A stretch of 64,000 nt of DNA from Collinsella sp. AF25-2LB (GCF_003458415.1 NZ_QRUF01000004.1:70451-134450); one strand, 5' to 3'; shown: positions 16,575-25,371, numbered from the stretch's first letter. The notes: generated by a model from the letters alone, not told the origin. A program made the numbers and translations.

Positions 16575-17240
16575 TTGGAAGCGCATCATAAGCAGATAAC
16601 CGTTTATTCAGAGTGTGTGGAAGGCGCGCCCGTCATCTACCTTCCCGTGGTTATGGGCGACGGTAGTGAAGTCTACGAGCGCTGCCGAGAGCTCGACTGC
16701 CCGCCCTTCACCCTTGCCGCCATTGGAGGACTCGATTGGAATCGCGAGCTGAGCCCCTGGGAATGCGACGGAACTATACGAGATGCCGAGCCCTTTGGCG
16801 GACAGGCGTCTGAGTTTCTCGATGAGCTGCTGAATCAGATAATCCCAGAGGCCGAATCATCACTTCCCTGCCCGCCCACCTGGCGCGGCATTGCCGGCTA
16901 CTCGTTGGCGGGTCTTTTTTCACTGTGGGCACTTTGGCAAACAGATGTCTTTGAGCGCGCGGCAAGTGCATCGGGGTCGCTGTGGTTCCCCGGCTTTATC
17001 GACTACGCGCGCGAGCGCACGATGACAGCCACGCCCGACGCCGCCTATCTGTCGCTCGGTAAAAAGGAAACCAAGACGCCCAACCGCATGATGCGGCACG
17101 TACTCGACGATACGCGTGCGATGGAAGAGCTGTTTATCGAGCGTGACATTCCAACAACGCTGGAGCTCAACCCCGGCAATCACTTTGCCCAAACTGACCT
17201 GCGCATGGCGCGCGGCATCCACTGGATACTGACGCATTAA
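16575..17240 (+). CDS. Alpha/beta-hydrolase, enterochelin-esterase-like (D-family esterase)
   Basis: A 221-residue hydrolase. The nucleophile elbow is GYSLAGLF (about residue 100) and the catalytic His is in LNPGNHFAQTD near the end, as in esterase-D/enterochelin-esterase-like proteins. No signal peptide, so cytosolic. The TTG at 16575 is preferred since GAGAGAAG lies just upstream; a GTG at 16527 in the same frame is possible. Substrate unknown. It stands alone between two terminators. Confidence 0.75.
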   Translation: MEAHHKQITVYSECVEGAPVIYLPVVMGDGSEVYERCRELDCPPFTLAAIGGLDWNRELSPWECDGTIRDAEPFGGQASEFLDELLNQIIPEAESSLPCPPTWRGIAGYSLAGLFSLWALWQTDVFERAASASGSLWFPGFIDYARERTMTATPDAAYLSLGKKETKTPNRMMRHVLDDTRAMEELFIERDIPTTLELNPGNHFAQTDLRMARGIHWILTH

Positions 17241-17280
17241 AAATGGCGTCCACGCGTACATACGCATGGACGCCATTTTT
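17239..17280. terminator. Bidirectional terminator between esterase and uraA
   Basis: AAAAATGGCGTCCA (17239-17252) pairs with TGGACGCCATTTTT (17267-17280). The left arm begins inside the esterase stop codon. A and T runs flank both arms. Confidence 0.9.
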
Positions 17281-17300
17281 AATTTGGCTGAACGCAGCTA

Positions 17301-18635
17301 CTATTCAGCAGTCTCCTCAAGCTCGGAAGTATCAAACTCAAAGTCATTACCGGGCAGGATGGCGTTGAGCACAATGCCCACCAGCGAGCCCACGGCAAGG
17401 CCCGAAAGCGAAATCGTCACGCCGCCCAGCTCCAGCACGATGGCACCGGCGGTACTGTAGGCAATGCCGAGCGAAAGCACGAGCACCAGAGCCGCCACCA
17501 GCACGTTGCGGTTGTTCTGGAAATCAACCTGATTCTCGATGAGGTTACGCACGCCAACGGCGCTGATCATGCCGTAGAGCACGAGTGACACACCGCCGAT
17601 AACGCACGCCGGCATGGCGGCAATCACCGCAGCAAACTTGGGGCAGAACGAAAGCACAATGGCGCAGCAGGCGGCAATGCGAATCACACGCGGGTCGAAC
17701 ACACGCGTCAAGGCAAGCACGCCGGTGTTCTCGCCATACGTCGTATTGGCGGGGGCGCCAAAGAGCGATGCCAAGATGGTCGCCAGGCCATCGCCGAGCA
17801 GGGTACGGTGCAGACCGGGATCGGCAATGTAATTGCGTTCGCAGGTAGAGCCAATGGCGGAGATATCGCCGATATGCTCGATCATAGTTGCAAAGGCCAG
17901 CGGCATGATGGTGATGATGGCCGTCGTGGCAAGACCGCTATCGAACTGCGGGCCAAAGAGCGCAAACACGGTGTTGTCCCACACGATGGGCAGACCGACC
18001 CACGGAGCGGCGGCAACGCCCGAAAAATCGACCTCACCCAACGCGGCCGCAACGGTATAGCTCACCACGACGCCCAGCAGGATCGGCACGATCTTGACCA
18101 TGCCGCGGCCCCAAATATTGCAGATGACGATGACGGCCGCAGCGACAACGGCAACAAGCCAATTGGTCTGGCAGTTGGCAATGGCAGAGCTCGCTAGGAT
18201 CAGGCCGATGGAAATGACGATGGGACCGGTCACCACCGGCGGAAAGAAGCGCATGACACGCTTGGCGCCAAAGGCACGGAACAGGGCCGCGAGCACCGGA
18301 TAGAGCAGACCGGCGCAGGCAACGCCCAGGCAGGCGTAGGGCAAAAGCTCGGCCTCGCCGTTGGGCGCAATGGCGGCATAACCCGCGATAAAGGCAAACG
18401 ACGAGCCCAGGAACGCAGGCACCTTACCGCGCGATAGAAAATGAAACAGCAGCGTGCCGATGCCGGCGAACAGAAGCGTCGCCGAAACGGAAAGGCCGGT
18501 GAGCACGGGCACGAGCACCGTTGCTCCGAACATCGCAAACATGTGTTGCAAACCCAACACGAACATGCGCGGGCGGCCGAGCGACGATGCGTCGTAGATG
18601 GCATCGGTGACGGCGGGCGTCGAGGATTGGGACAT
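17301..18635 (-). CDS. uraA: UraA-type uracil permease (NCS2 family)
   Basis: The 444-residue protein has 14 hydrophobic segments. Family marks are LGLQHMFAMFGATVLVPVLT near the start, the helix-3 stretch VPAFLGSSFAFI, FATMIEHIGDISAIG in the substrate region and TTYGENTGVLALTRV, the signature of uracil permeases. It imports uracil with protons. The ATG at 18635 follows a GAAAGGA site. Alone in its transcription unit; the 123-base upstream region shows no recognisable riboswitch. Confidence 0.9.
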   Translation of the reverse strand: MSQSSTPAVTDAIYDASSLGRPRMFVLGLQHMFAMFGATVLVPVLTGLSVSATLLFAGIGTLLFHFLSRGKVPAFLGSSFAFIAGYAAIAPNGEAELLPYACLGVACAGLLYPVLAALFRAFGAKRVMRFFPPVVTGPIVISIGLILASSAIANCQTNWLVAVVAAAVIVICNIWGRGMVKIVPILLGVVVSYTVAAALGEVDFSGVAAAPWVGLPIVWDNTVFALFGPQFDSGLATTAIITIMPLAFATMIEHIGDISAIGSTCERNYIADPGLHRTLLGDGLATILASLFGAPANTTYGENTGVLALTRVFDPRVIRIAACCAIVLSFCPKFAAVIAAMPACVIGGVSLVLYGMISAVGVRNLIENQVDFQNNRNVLVAALVLVLSLGIAYSTAGAIVLELGGVTISLSGLAVGSLVGIVLNAILPGNDFEFDTSELEETAE

Positions 18636-18758
18636 GGAAGTCCTTTCATGATGGAAGGGCGATCAGGCATATCGGATAACCTGCCCGAACGATACGATCC
18701 GAACCATTGTACGTGATACACCATGTCTCGCGCGCGCCGTCACCTGCAAGCGGTAACG

Positions 18759-19892
18759 TTACTTCCAAACGCGCTCAGCAATGCGCTTGACCAGCGCGAT
18801 CTTTGCCCACTGTTCGTCCTCGGTCAGCTTGTTGCCAATCTCGCAGCTGGCAAAGCCGCACTGGGGCGACAGGTACAGGTTCTCGAGCGGCACATACTTT
18901 GCGGCCTCTTGGATACGTTCGACGATAACGTCCTCGTCCTCAAGCTCAGCCGCCTTGGTGGTCACCAGGCCCAGCACGACCTTCTTGCCGGGAGCAACGT
19001 ACTTAAGCGGCTCAAAGCCACCGGCGCGTGGCGTATCGAACTCAAGGTAGAACGCGTCGACGTTCTCATGTGCGAACAGGTACGGCGCAATGGGATCGTA
19101 ACCACCCTCGAAGGCATACGTGGAGTGATAGTTGCCGCGGCACACATGCGTGTTGATAACCAGATCGTCGGGCTTGCCCGCGATGGCAGCATTGTTGAGC
19201 GCCACGCCCAGCTCGCTCACCTTTTGCAGGTCAACCGGGCTCATGCCAGTCTTGGACACAAAGTCCGTATCGCAATAGATGCCCCAGGTGCAGTCATCAA
19301 ATTGGATGTTGCGGCAGCCCGCGGCATACAGGTCGGCGATCACCGTGCGATAAGCGGCTGCAATGGCGTCGGCAAGTTCCTCATCGGTCTTGTAGACGGC
19401 GCGCAGACTCTCCTGCTGTCCATCGCAGCGGTCGAGCGTAACCTCCGAGAACGTCTGGATCGGCGCCGGAATGGTTTGACGCGCGACCTGGCCCTCCCCC
19501 TCAAGCGCCTTGACAAACTTAAAATGCTCGACGAACGGGTGGTTCTCGCCGCTAATGGGACCGGTAACCACGGCGGTGTCGGCCGTCGTCTCCTCGTCAT
19601 GGAACATATAACCCGTGCGTGAGGTGCGGCGCTCAATGCCGTTAAGGCCCCACATAAAATCGAGGTGCCAGTAACTGCGGCGGAACTCGCCATCGGTGAT
19701 CACCTGCAGGCCGGCGGCCTTCTGCTTGGCCACTAAGTCGCGGATGGCCTCGTCCTCGACGGCCTTAAGGCCGGAAGCGTCGAGTTTACCCGCGACATAG
19801 GCGGCACGGGCATCCTTTACAGCCTGCGGACGAAGAAAACTGCCGACGATATCGGCACGAAACGGCGCGTTCGGTTGAATCGAAGTGCTCAT
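18759..19892 (-). CDS. Cobalamin-independent methionine synthase family protein (YxjG/YxjH type)
   Basis: The 377-residue protein corresponds to the C-terminal catalytic half of MetE, as in stand-alone YxjG/YxjH-type methyltransferases. Visible blocks are ADIVGSFLRPQAVKDAR, LQVITDGEFRR, the zinc-binding NTHVCRGNYHSTYAFEGGYD with its HxCxGN core, and LSPQCGFASCE with the second zinc Cys. It should transfer a methyl group to homocysteine or a related thiol. Start at 19892 follows AGGGAGA by 6 bases. A LysR regulator gene lies upstream on the same strand, 155 bases away, and a perfect palindrome lies in between. Confidence 0.88.
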   Translation of the reverse strand: MSTSIQPNAPFRADIVGSFLRPQAVKDARAAYVAGKLDASGLKAVEDEAIRDLVAKQKAAGLQVITDGEFRRSYWHLDFMWGLNGIERRTSRTGYMFHDEETTADTAVVTGPISGENHPFVEHFKFVKALEGEGQVARQTIPAPIQTFSEVTLDRCDGQQESLRAVYKTDEELADAIAAAYRTVIADLYAAGCRNIQFDDCTWGIYCDTDFVSKTGMSPVDLQKVSELGVALNNAAIAGKPDDLVINTHVCRGNYHSTYAFEGGYDPIAPYLFAHENVDAFYLEFDTPRAGGFEPLKYVAPGKKVVLGLVTTKAAELEDEDVIVERIQEAAKYVPLENLYLSPQCGFASCEIGNKLTEDEQWAKIALVKRIAERVWK

Positions 19893-19932
19893 AGATATCT
19901 CCCTTTGCATTGGTTGCTTTACTGGGACAGAG

Positions 19933-19946
19933 TATGAGCGCTCATA
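19933..19946. promoter_or_regulatory. Perfect 14-bp palindrome upstream of the MetE-like gene
   Basis: TATGAGCGCTCATA is a perfect palindrome about 40 bases upstream of the start codon, in the gap between this gene and its LysR neighbour. It fits the T-N11-A core of LysR boxes only loosely (TATGAGCGCTCATA begins T and ends A). Operator role is inferred. Confidence 0.5.
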
Positions 19947-20047
19947 TGGTCATCGTAAAATATACGTTTATAACAGTTTGATATAGATGCTTCCTATATC
20001 AGTCTGGACTGTCATAAAGAGACTTGAACCGTGCGGAGCACAGCAGC

Positions 20048-20944
20048 CTAGATATGCTGACGAATCGCGTCGATATAGGCCCGACCGTAGCGCGTGAGCG
20101 TCGTGTTCTTGCGCGTGATGATGCCAATCTCCATGTACTCGTCCACGTCGAGCGGAATCGAGATAATGCCGGGGCCGTTGAGCTCGTGGCTGATCACGCC
20201 CGAGCATACCGTGTAGCCGTTGAGGCCCATGGCCAAATTGAACAACGTCGCACGGTCGCGCACGCGGATATTTTTGCGACGCTCGAACGTCGAGGTCAGC
20301 TCCTCGGAATAGTAAAACGAGTTGTAGCTGCCCTGCTCGTAGGACAGGAACGGGTAGTCTTCCAGATCCTCGAGCGTCACGCTGGAGCGGCCCGCCAGCG
20401 GATGGTCGGCGCAGACGAAGACATGCGGCGTGGCGCAGAAGAGCCCTTCGAACACGAGCTCGTTGGCGGCAAGCATGCGCTCGATGACCTCGCGATTGTG
20501 CTCCGACAGATACAGGATGCCGAGTTCGCTTTTCATATGCGCGACATCCTCGATAATTTCGTGGGTCTGCTCCTCGCGCAGGGTAAAGTCGTAGCGCGCG
20601 GCATCGAACTCGCGGATCACATCGACAAACGCATTAACGGCAAAGGAATAATGCTGGCAGCTCACACTAAAGTGCGGCACCTGCTCGGACGTGCCTTTGT
20701 ACTTGCCCTCGAGCAGGTCGGCCTGGTCGAGCACCTGGCGCGCGTAGCCCAAGAAGGTCTCGCCTTCCTCGGACACAATGACGCCCTTGTTGGTGCGCTC
20801 AAAGATATGCACACCCATCTCGTTTTCGAGATCGCGAATCGACGCGGTAATCGAGGGCTGCGACACAAAGAGCCGGCGCGAGGCCTCGGTGATGCTACCG
20901 CATTCGGCAACCTTAACAACATATCTGAGCTGCTGGAGCTTCAT
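20048..20944 (-). CDS. LysR-family regulator, probable regulator of sulfur amino acid metabolism
   Basis: A 298-residue LTTR. The winged helix reads MKLQQLRYVVKVAECGSITE then SQPSITASIRDLENEMGVHI, close to the CmbR/MtaR/CysB branch that controls cysteine and methionine genes. The effector domain follows from about residue 90. The start at 20944 follows GAGAAGG. It is cotranscribed with the HAD gene (gap 10 bases) and is followed by the MetE-like gene, supporting a sulfur role; this is inference from context and N-terminal resemblance. Confidence 0.88.
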   Translation of the reverse strand: MKLQQLRYVVKVAECGSITEASRRLFVSQPSITASIRDLENEMGVHIFERTNKGVIVSEEGETFLGYARQVLDQADLLEGKYKGTSEQVPHFSVSCQHYSFAVNAFVDVIREFDAARYDFTLREEQTHEIIEDVAHMKSELGILYLSEHNREVIERMLAANELVFEGLFCATPHVFVCADHPLAGRSSVTLEDLEDYPFLSYEQGSYNSFYYSEELTSTFERRKNIRVRDRATLFNLAMGLNGYTVCSGVISHELNGPGIISIPLDVDEYMEIGIITRKNTTLTRYGRAYIDAIRQHI

Positions 20945-20954
20945 AGCCTTCTCC

Positions 20955-21863
20955 CTAGACGTTCGTGACGCCAAAACCTGCCGCGTCCATTTGACGCATA
21001 AACGACGGCATCTCCCCCGTCGCGGCGCAGGCGGCAATCTGATGCAGAGCCCCGGCAACCGCATCATCTGCCGCAGCGCCAATATGCCAGCGTGCGGCAG
21101 CCGTGACGGCCTCGTTGGCATTGGCGACTGCAACGGAGTTAGGAACGGCATCGATCATGGGCAAATCGTTATCAGAATCGCCGAATACGGCCACCTCGTC
21201 GGGCGTCAGGCCCAAAGCGCGCGCCAGCTCCAGCGCAGCGCAGCCCTTGTCCCAACCAGCCGGAAGGATGTCGAACAGGCGCACTCGGTTGTTGGGAAAC
21301 ACAAGCGAGAGTTCCGGCACCTCAGCGGCAACGCGCTCACGTAGCTCCGCGAGCTCCTCACGCGAACGGGCACTCCAGATATTCGCCTTAAACACCGACG
21401 CGTCATCGACGACGGGACGACATGGGGCCTCTTCGCCTTTGAGCCACGCGTTGCCGCCCGACTCCATGGCGCGACGAACGCGCTCGGGGTCACTCGTCAC
21501 ACAATGGGCATCGTTGCCCCAAAAGTCATCGCCCAGGCTGTAGACTTTTAGAAATGTATCGTCGGTCTCTTGCTCCAGATAGTCGGCCAAACGCATCAGA
21601 GCATCGTTGTCGATTGCGCGCGAGGCGACTACTTCGCCGTCAACAAACATCACCTGGCCGTTACAGAACGCACCGGTCGAATAACACCCGGAACGGTTTT
21701 TGAACATCCAGCCCATCGCGGACGGCTGACGACCCGAAACCGGCCCAAAGTGCAAACCCGCCGCCTGCATGGCATGAATACCCTCAATGGCGTAGTCGCT
21801 GGCGCCGTCATGCCCGGCTGGAATCAGTGTATCGTCCATATCGGTCAGCACAAGTTTGATCAT
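20955..21863 (-). CDS. Cof-type HAD-superfamily phosphatase
   Basis: The 302-residue protein begins with the HAD motif I KLVLTDMDDTLIPAG (nucleophile Asp in DMDDT). Motif II is in FGPVSGRQ, the catalytic Lys region is GWDKGCAALE, and motif IV is VAVFGDSDNDLPMI. The Cof/type IIB cap lies in the middle. Such enzymes act on sugar phosphates, nucleotides or PLP. First gene of an apparent HAD-LysR unit. A family A palindrome pair lies upstream. Confidence 0.9.
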   Translation of the reverse strand: MIKLVLTDMDDTLIPAGHDGASDYAIEGIHAMQAAGLHFGPVSGRQPSAMGWMFKNRSGCYSTGAFCNGQVMFVDGEVVASRAIDNDALMRLADYLEQETDDTFLKVYSLGDDFWGNDAHCVTSDPERVRRAMESGGNAWLKGEEAPCRPVVDDASVFKANIWSARSREELAELRERVAAEVPELSLVFPNNRVRLFDILPAGWDKGCAALELARALGLTPDEVAVFGDSDNDLPMIDAVPNSVAVANANEAVTAAARWHIGAAADDAVAGALHQIAACAATGEMPSFMRQMDAAGFGVTNV

Positions 21864-21903
21864 AGAGTCCCCTAGGTCATTCTTAATCCCATCTATTGTA
21901 CCG

Positions 21904-22005
21904 ACCTGCCAAAAAGGGACAGGTTTATTTCGGCAGGTTTCATCTGGGAAAACGCAAAGTCCCAGTTGTTACCTGCCAAAATAAACCTGTCCCTTTTTGG
22001 CAGGT
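21904..22005. repeat. Head-to-head pair of family A palindromes (copies 2 and 3)
   Basis: Copy 2 (21904-21951) reads ACCTGCCAAAAAGGGACAGG and continues with TTTATTTCGGCAGG. Copy 3 (21971-22005) is its reverse complement with one change. The two could fold into one long hairpin. The pair lies between the divergent HAD gene and the thiamine riboswitch. Paired inverted REP units are typical of BIME-like elements. Confidence 0.75.
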
Positions 22006-22030
22006 GCGCTAGTATAGGGAACAACAGATT

Positions 22031-22130
22031 CGATGCGGGAGTGCCGGCGGTGCAAACCACAAGGCTGAGAGGGCATGGGGCCCAATCCTTTGAACCTGTC
22101 AGTTAATGCTGGCGTAGGGAGCATGCCGCC
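22031..22130 (+). promoter_or_regulatory. TPP riboswitch (THI element) upstream of the thiamine operon
   Basis: The hallmark segments occur in order: GGGAGTGCC, AAGGCTGAGAGGG, CCTTTGAACCTG and GTTAATGCTGGCGTAGGGAG. This is the conserved TPP aptamer that binds thiamine pyrophosphate. It precedes an intrinsic terminator and thiM, so high TPP should stop transcription early. Confidence 0.96.
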
Positions 22131-22136
22131 TTTACA

Positions 22137-22167
22137 GGGGCGCTGTCTATGCACAGCGCCCCTTTTC
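22137..22167 (+). terminator. Expression-platform terminator of the TPP riboswitch
   Basis: GGGGCGCTGT (22137-22146) pairs with ACAGCGCCCC (22153-22162) around a 6-base loop, followed by TTTTCT. It lies between the aptamer and the thiM start, so it is the likely TPP-dependent off switch. Confidence 0.92.
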
Positions 22168-22188
22168 TATGCCAAGGAGGCATGTGCA

Positions 22189-23028
22189 GTGATTGATTCG
22201 GAACAGCTTAAGCAACATATGGTCAAGGCCGTGGAGGAGATTCGCACCACCAATCCGATGGCCGGCTCCATCACCAACACGGTGACGATCGACTTTGTCG
22301 CCAACGCGCAGCTCGCTGTGGGTGGATCGGCCGCCATGGTCTATCTTCCCGACGAGGGCGAGGCGCTCGTTGCCGGCGGCGGCGCCATCTATCTCAATAT
22401 GGGCACGCTCTTCCCCATCTACGAGCAGACGATTCCCCGCGCGGCCAAGGCGGCACACGACGCCGGCAAGCCCTGGGTGCTCGATCCGGTGGGTCTGGGC
22501 ATCGGCAGTCTGCGCACCCAGTTGGTAAACGAGCTTAAGCAGTACAAGCCCGCCATCGTGCGCGGCAACGCCTCCGAGATCATCGCGCTCGCCGGCCTGT
22601 GGGGTCTTGAGGGCGAGGCGGCCGATCTGAGCCGCGTGCGCGGTGTCGATACCACCGACACGGTCGACGCCGCCCGCGATGCCGCCGTGGCGCTCGCCCG
22701 CTACACCGGCGGCGCCGTTGTGGTCTCGGGCGAAGTCGACCTGATCACCGACGGCATGACCGTGGCCAAGTCCCACGGCGGCAGCCCGCTCATGTCCAAG
22801 ATCACCGGTTGCGGCTGCTCGCAAGGCGGCGTGCTGGCTGTGTACGCCTGCGCTGCCGACCCGTTTACGGCCGCCGTCTGCGGCACCGCCGTCTACAACG
22901 TTGCCGGCTCGCGTGCCGCCGCTGTCGCCGACGCCCCGGCAAGCTTTAAGGTCGCCTTTATCGACGAGCTCTACCGCGCAACCGCCCAGGACATCGCCAA
23001 CAACCAGCTCGACCTCGAGGAGGCATAG
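22189..23028 (+). CDS. thiM: Hydroxyethylthiazole kinase
   Basis: ThiM phosphorylates 4-methyl-5-(2-hydroxyethyl)thiazole for thiamine salvage. The 279-residue protein has TNPMAGSITNTVTIDFVANA at the N-terminus, PWVLDPVGLGIGS, IVRGNASEIIALAG and the ATP/catalytic loop SKITGCGCSQGGVLA with its GCGC core. The GTG at 22189 follows AAGGAGG by 8 bases; the nearby ATG at 22182 is out of frame. First gene of the riboswitch-controlled operon. Confidence 0.95.
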   Translation: MIDSEQLKQHMVKAVEEIRTTNPMAGSITNTVTIDFVANAQLAVGGSAAMVYLPDEGEALVAGGGAIYLNMGTLFPIYEQTIPRAAKAAHDAGKPWVLDPVGLGIGSLRTQLVNELKQYKPAIVRGNASEIIALAGLWGLEGEAADLSRVRGVDTTDTVDAARDAAVALARYTGGAVVVSGEVDLITDGMTVAKSHGGSPLMSKITGCGCSQGGVLAVYACAADPFTAAVCGTAVYNVAGSRAAAVADAPASFKVAFIDELYRATAQDIANNQLDLEEA

Positions 23029-23031
23029 GCC

Positions 23032-23373
23032 ATGTCCGAGCCCGCAACCGATGCCGGCATGAATACGCTCGTCGCCGTGGCCATCGCCCCGTGCGGCACC
23101 GGCGATGAGCTGTCCGCCGAGGTCGCCGAGGTCGTGCGCGTCATTCGCGAGAGCGGCCTTCCCAACCGCACCACCTCGATGTTCACCGAGATCGAGGGCG
23201 ACTGGGACGAGGTCATGCAGGTCGTGCGCGACGCAACCTTTGTGTTGGCGAGCAAGGGCATCCGCACCGAAGTCGTGCTCAAAGCCGATATTCGACCCGG
23301 ATTTACCGACACCATGACCGGCAAGCTCGAGCGCATGGAAGCTCAGATCAAAAAGCAGGAGGAAACACGATGA
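23032..23373 (+). CDS. MTH1187/YkoF-type thiamine-binding protein
   Basis: A 113-residue protein of the DUF77/MTH1187 family, small ferredoxin-like proteins that bind thiamine or its pyrimidine moiety. Blocks seen are LVAVAIAPCGTG, VIRESGLPNRTTSMFTEIEG and VVRDATFVLASKGIRTEVVL. It lies between thiM (4-base gap) and thiE (4-base overlap), which fits a role in capturing thiamine or salvage intermediates. Confidence 0.88.
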   Translation: MSEPATDAGMNTLVAVAIAPCGTGDELSAEVAEVVRVIRESGLPNRTTSMFTEIEGDWDEVMQVVRDATFVLASKGIRTEVVLKADIRPGFTDTMTGKLERMEAQIKKQEETR

Positions 23374-24065
23374 GTATCCGCGACAACCTTGATATCTCGG
23401 CCTATCTGGTGCTCGGCCCCGAAAACACGCTCGGGCGCCCCGTGGGCGATGTGGTGGCCCAGGCACTCGACGCCGGCTTTACCTGCATCCAGGTGCGCTC
23501 CAAGGTGGCAAGCGCCCGCGAGATCATTGCGCTGACCGGCGACGCCGCGCAGGCAATCGCACAGGCCGGCAAGACCGGTCAGGTCGCTTTGCTGATTGAC
23601 GACCGCCTGGACTGCGTACTCGCCGCGCGCGAGCAGGGCATTGCTGTCGACGGCGTGCACGTGGGTCAGAGCGACATTCCCGTCGAGGTCTGTCGCAAGC
23701 TGCTGGGGCCCAACGCCATCGTGGGCCTTTCCGCCCGTTGCGAGGAGATGCTCGAGTACGTCAAGACCGCCGACATGAGCCTAGTCGACTACCTGGGCAT
23801 CGGCCCACTCCACGAGACCGAGACCAAGCGCGACTGCGGACGCGCGGCCGACGGCTCTATCATCACCAAGAGCTTTGAGGACCTGGCCGCCCTCCACGCG
23901 GCAAGCCCCGTGCCCATCGTGGTGGGCGGCGGCGTCAAGACGGCCGACCTGCCACAGCTCAAGGCCACCGGCGTCGACGGCTTTTTCGTGGTGAGCGCCG
24001 TCTGCAGCGCCGATGACCCCTACGCCGCGGCCAAGGAGCTCGTCGACACCTGGCAGCAGGCGTAA
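23370..24065 (+). CDS. thiE: Thiamine-phosphate synthase
   Basis: ThiE joins HMP-pyrophosphate and HET-phosphate into thiamine monophosphate. The 231-residue TIM barrel has FTCIQVRSKVASAREI, ALLIDDRLDCVLA, GVHVGQSDIPVE, DYLGIGPLHETETK and VVGGGVKTADLP. Its ATG overlaps the previous stop (ATGA), so translation is probably coupled. No thiD or thiC is visible here; the operon looks like salvage. Confidence 0.94.
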   Translation: MSIRDNLDISAYLVLGPENTLGRPVGDVVAQALDAGFTCIQVRSKVASAREIIALTGDAAQAIAQAGKTGQVALLIDDRLDCVLAAREQGIAVDGVHVGQSDIPVEVCRKLLGPNAIVGLSARCEEMLEYVKTADMSLVDYLGIGPLHETETKRDCGRAADGSIITKSFEDLAALHAASPVPIVVGGGVKTADLPQLKATGVDGFFVVSAVCSADDPYAAAKELVDTWQQA

Positions 24066-24109
24066 GTCTAGGCCGAGCAGCTGATTCGCAGCCTCATATC
24101 TTCAGCAAT

Positions 24110-24155
24110 GGAAAGCGCATCCCAGTTTGAGCCTCCATTCCGGGATGTGCTTTCC
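24110..24155. terminator. Hairpin between thiE and the patatin gene
   Basis: GGAAAGCGCATCCC (24110-24123) pairs with GGGATGTGCTTTCC (24142-24155). It lies between convergent genes ending at 24065 and 24178. A long T-run is missing, so the terminator role is probable rather than certain. Confidence 0.6.
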
Positions 24156-24177
24156 GCCGAGATGGCGGCAGCAGCCT

Positions 24178-25047
24178 CTACCCTGCCAGATATGCCTCCA
24201 GTGCCGGCAAGGTCGCCTCCGCATCGCGGCGACCAATCTGGTAGATGCGCTCAAGTTCATCGGGCTCGCGACACAGCGACGGCACCTTCACCGATTCGCT
24301 CGGACGCACCACAAAGATCTCGCCGGCAGCCTCGCGACGTGCCAGGTCATCGAGCGTGGCATTGTAGACCTCATGCCGATGCTCAAGCGCTGCGACAAAC
24401 TCCGGATAGTGACGGAACACGCGCCGCAGCATGGGCATCACGCTGTTGGGCTGCTTCACAAAGCCCGCCGGCTGCGTGAGTACCACGATATTGCGGTCAT
24501 ACCCCTGCGCAAACAGCCACGCGCTGGGAATAGAATCAGCCACGCCACCATCCAGATACTTATGCCCGTCAATAGCAACGGGACGCGTCGCCACGGGAAT
24601 TGCCGACGACGCCCGAATCCACTCGATATCGCGCTCGTCGCCATACGGCAGATCGTGATAGACGGCCTTGCCCGTCTCGATATCGGTACACACGCACGTA
24701 AATCGCATGGGACAGGTGCGATACGCCTCTAAGTCGATAGGATCGCGCTCGATAGGCACCTCGTGATAAGCAAAGTCGGCATTGTACATATCGCCGGTTC
24801 GCAGCCAGCTGGTCACGCTCGCATAGCGCTTGTCGGCGCAATAGGCCTTGTTATAGCGAATGGCGCGGCCGATCTGGCGCGATTTAAAGTTGTAGCCAAA
24901 CGCCGCGCCCGCCGAGACGCCCACCATATGGTCGCAGGTCAAACCGTGCTCCATCCAAACGTCGAGCACGCCCGCCGTATACATACCGCGGTAGCCGCCT
25001 CCCTCGAGCGCCAGCCCCACCGTGCGCGTCATATTTGACTGTGCCAT
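24178..25047 (-). CDS. Patatin-like phospholipase
   Basis: A 289-residue patatin-family serine hydrolase. The oxyanion motif is ALEGGGYRGMYTAG, the nucleophile is in GVSAGAAFG (GxSxG), and the catalytic Asp is in YLDGGVADSIP (DGG). These are the Ser-Asp dyad parts. It resembles the bacterial YjjU-type patatins. Start at 25047 is preferred because GGAGATGG lies upstream; a longer frame to 25131 adds residues unlike the family. Substrate unknown, probably lipid esters. No signal peptide. Confidence 0.9.
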   Translation of the reverse strand: MAQSNMTRTVGLALEGGGYRGMYTAGVLDVWMEHGLTCDHMVGVSAGAAFGYNFKSRQIGRAIRYNKAYCADKRYASVTSWLRTGDMYNADFAYHEVPIERDPIDLEAYRTCPMRFTCVCTDIETGKAVYHDLPYGDERDIEWIRASSAIPVATRPVAIDGHKYLDGGVADSIPSAWLFAQGYDRNIVVLTQPAGFVKQPNSVMPMLRRVFRHYPEFVAALEHRHEVYNATLDDLARREAAGEIFVVRPSESVKVPSLCREPDELERIYQIGRRDAEATLPALEAYLAG

Positions 25048-25371
25048 GCGACCATCTCCGTTCCTGCGTTTTAAAACGGGACAAGTATACCCGTCAACAT
25101 ATATCGTCCCAGTCGCATTTTTATCGAACATCGCATCGTCGCGCTACCGCTTGTCGAATAATAGCCGCCCACAGCATGTGCACCCATATATAATTGTGCA
25201 CTATTGTTTACACTACTCAGCTGTTATCAACAGCGAACATTAGCCGACAAATTAACTCAACAACGCGGCAAGGCGGGGGCCTGGATACATGCAAAGCGCT
25301 GAGCAACGACGCGTGTACACAACGAGCTCGCCCGACGCAATCCGCCCCGACCTCAGAAAGTCGCTTAGAAC
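25048..25371. other. Intergenic region between patatin and GGDEF-EAL genes
   Basis: No convincing gene in these 324 bases. It is AT-richer than its surroundings and must hold the two divergent promoters. GTGCAC occurs twice around CCATATATAATT (25177-25200), forming an inverted repeat around a -10-like TATAAT. Confidence 0.4.

Noticed and set aside
25177..25200. GTGCAC inverted repeat as an origin or attachment site
   Set aside because: Six-base arms in an AT-rich promoter region are easily due to chance; nothing else supports it.
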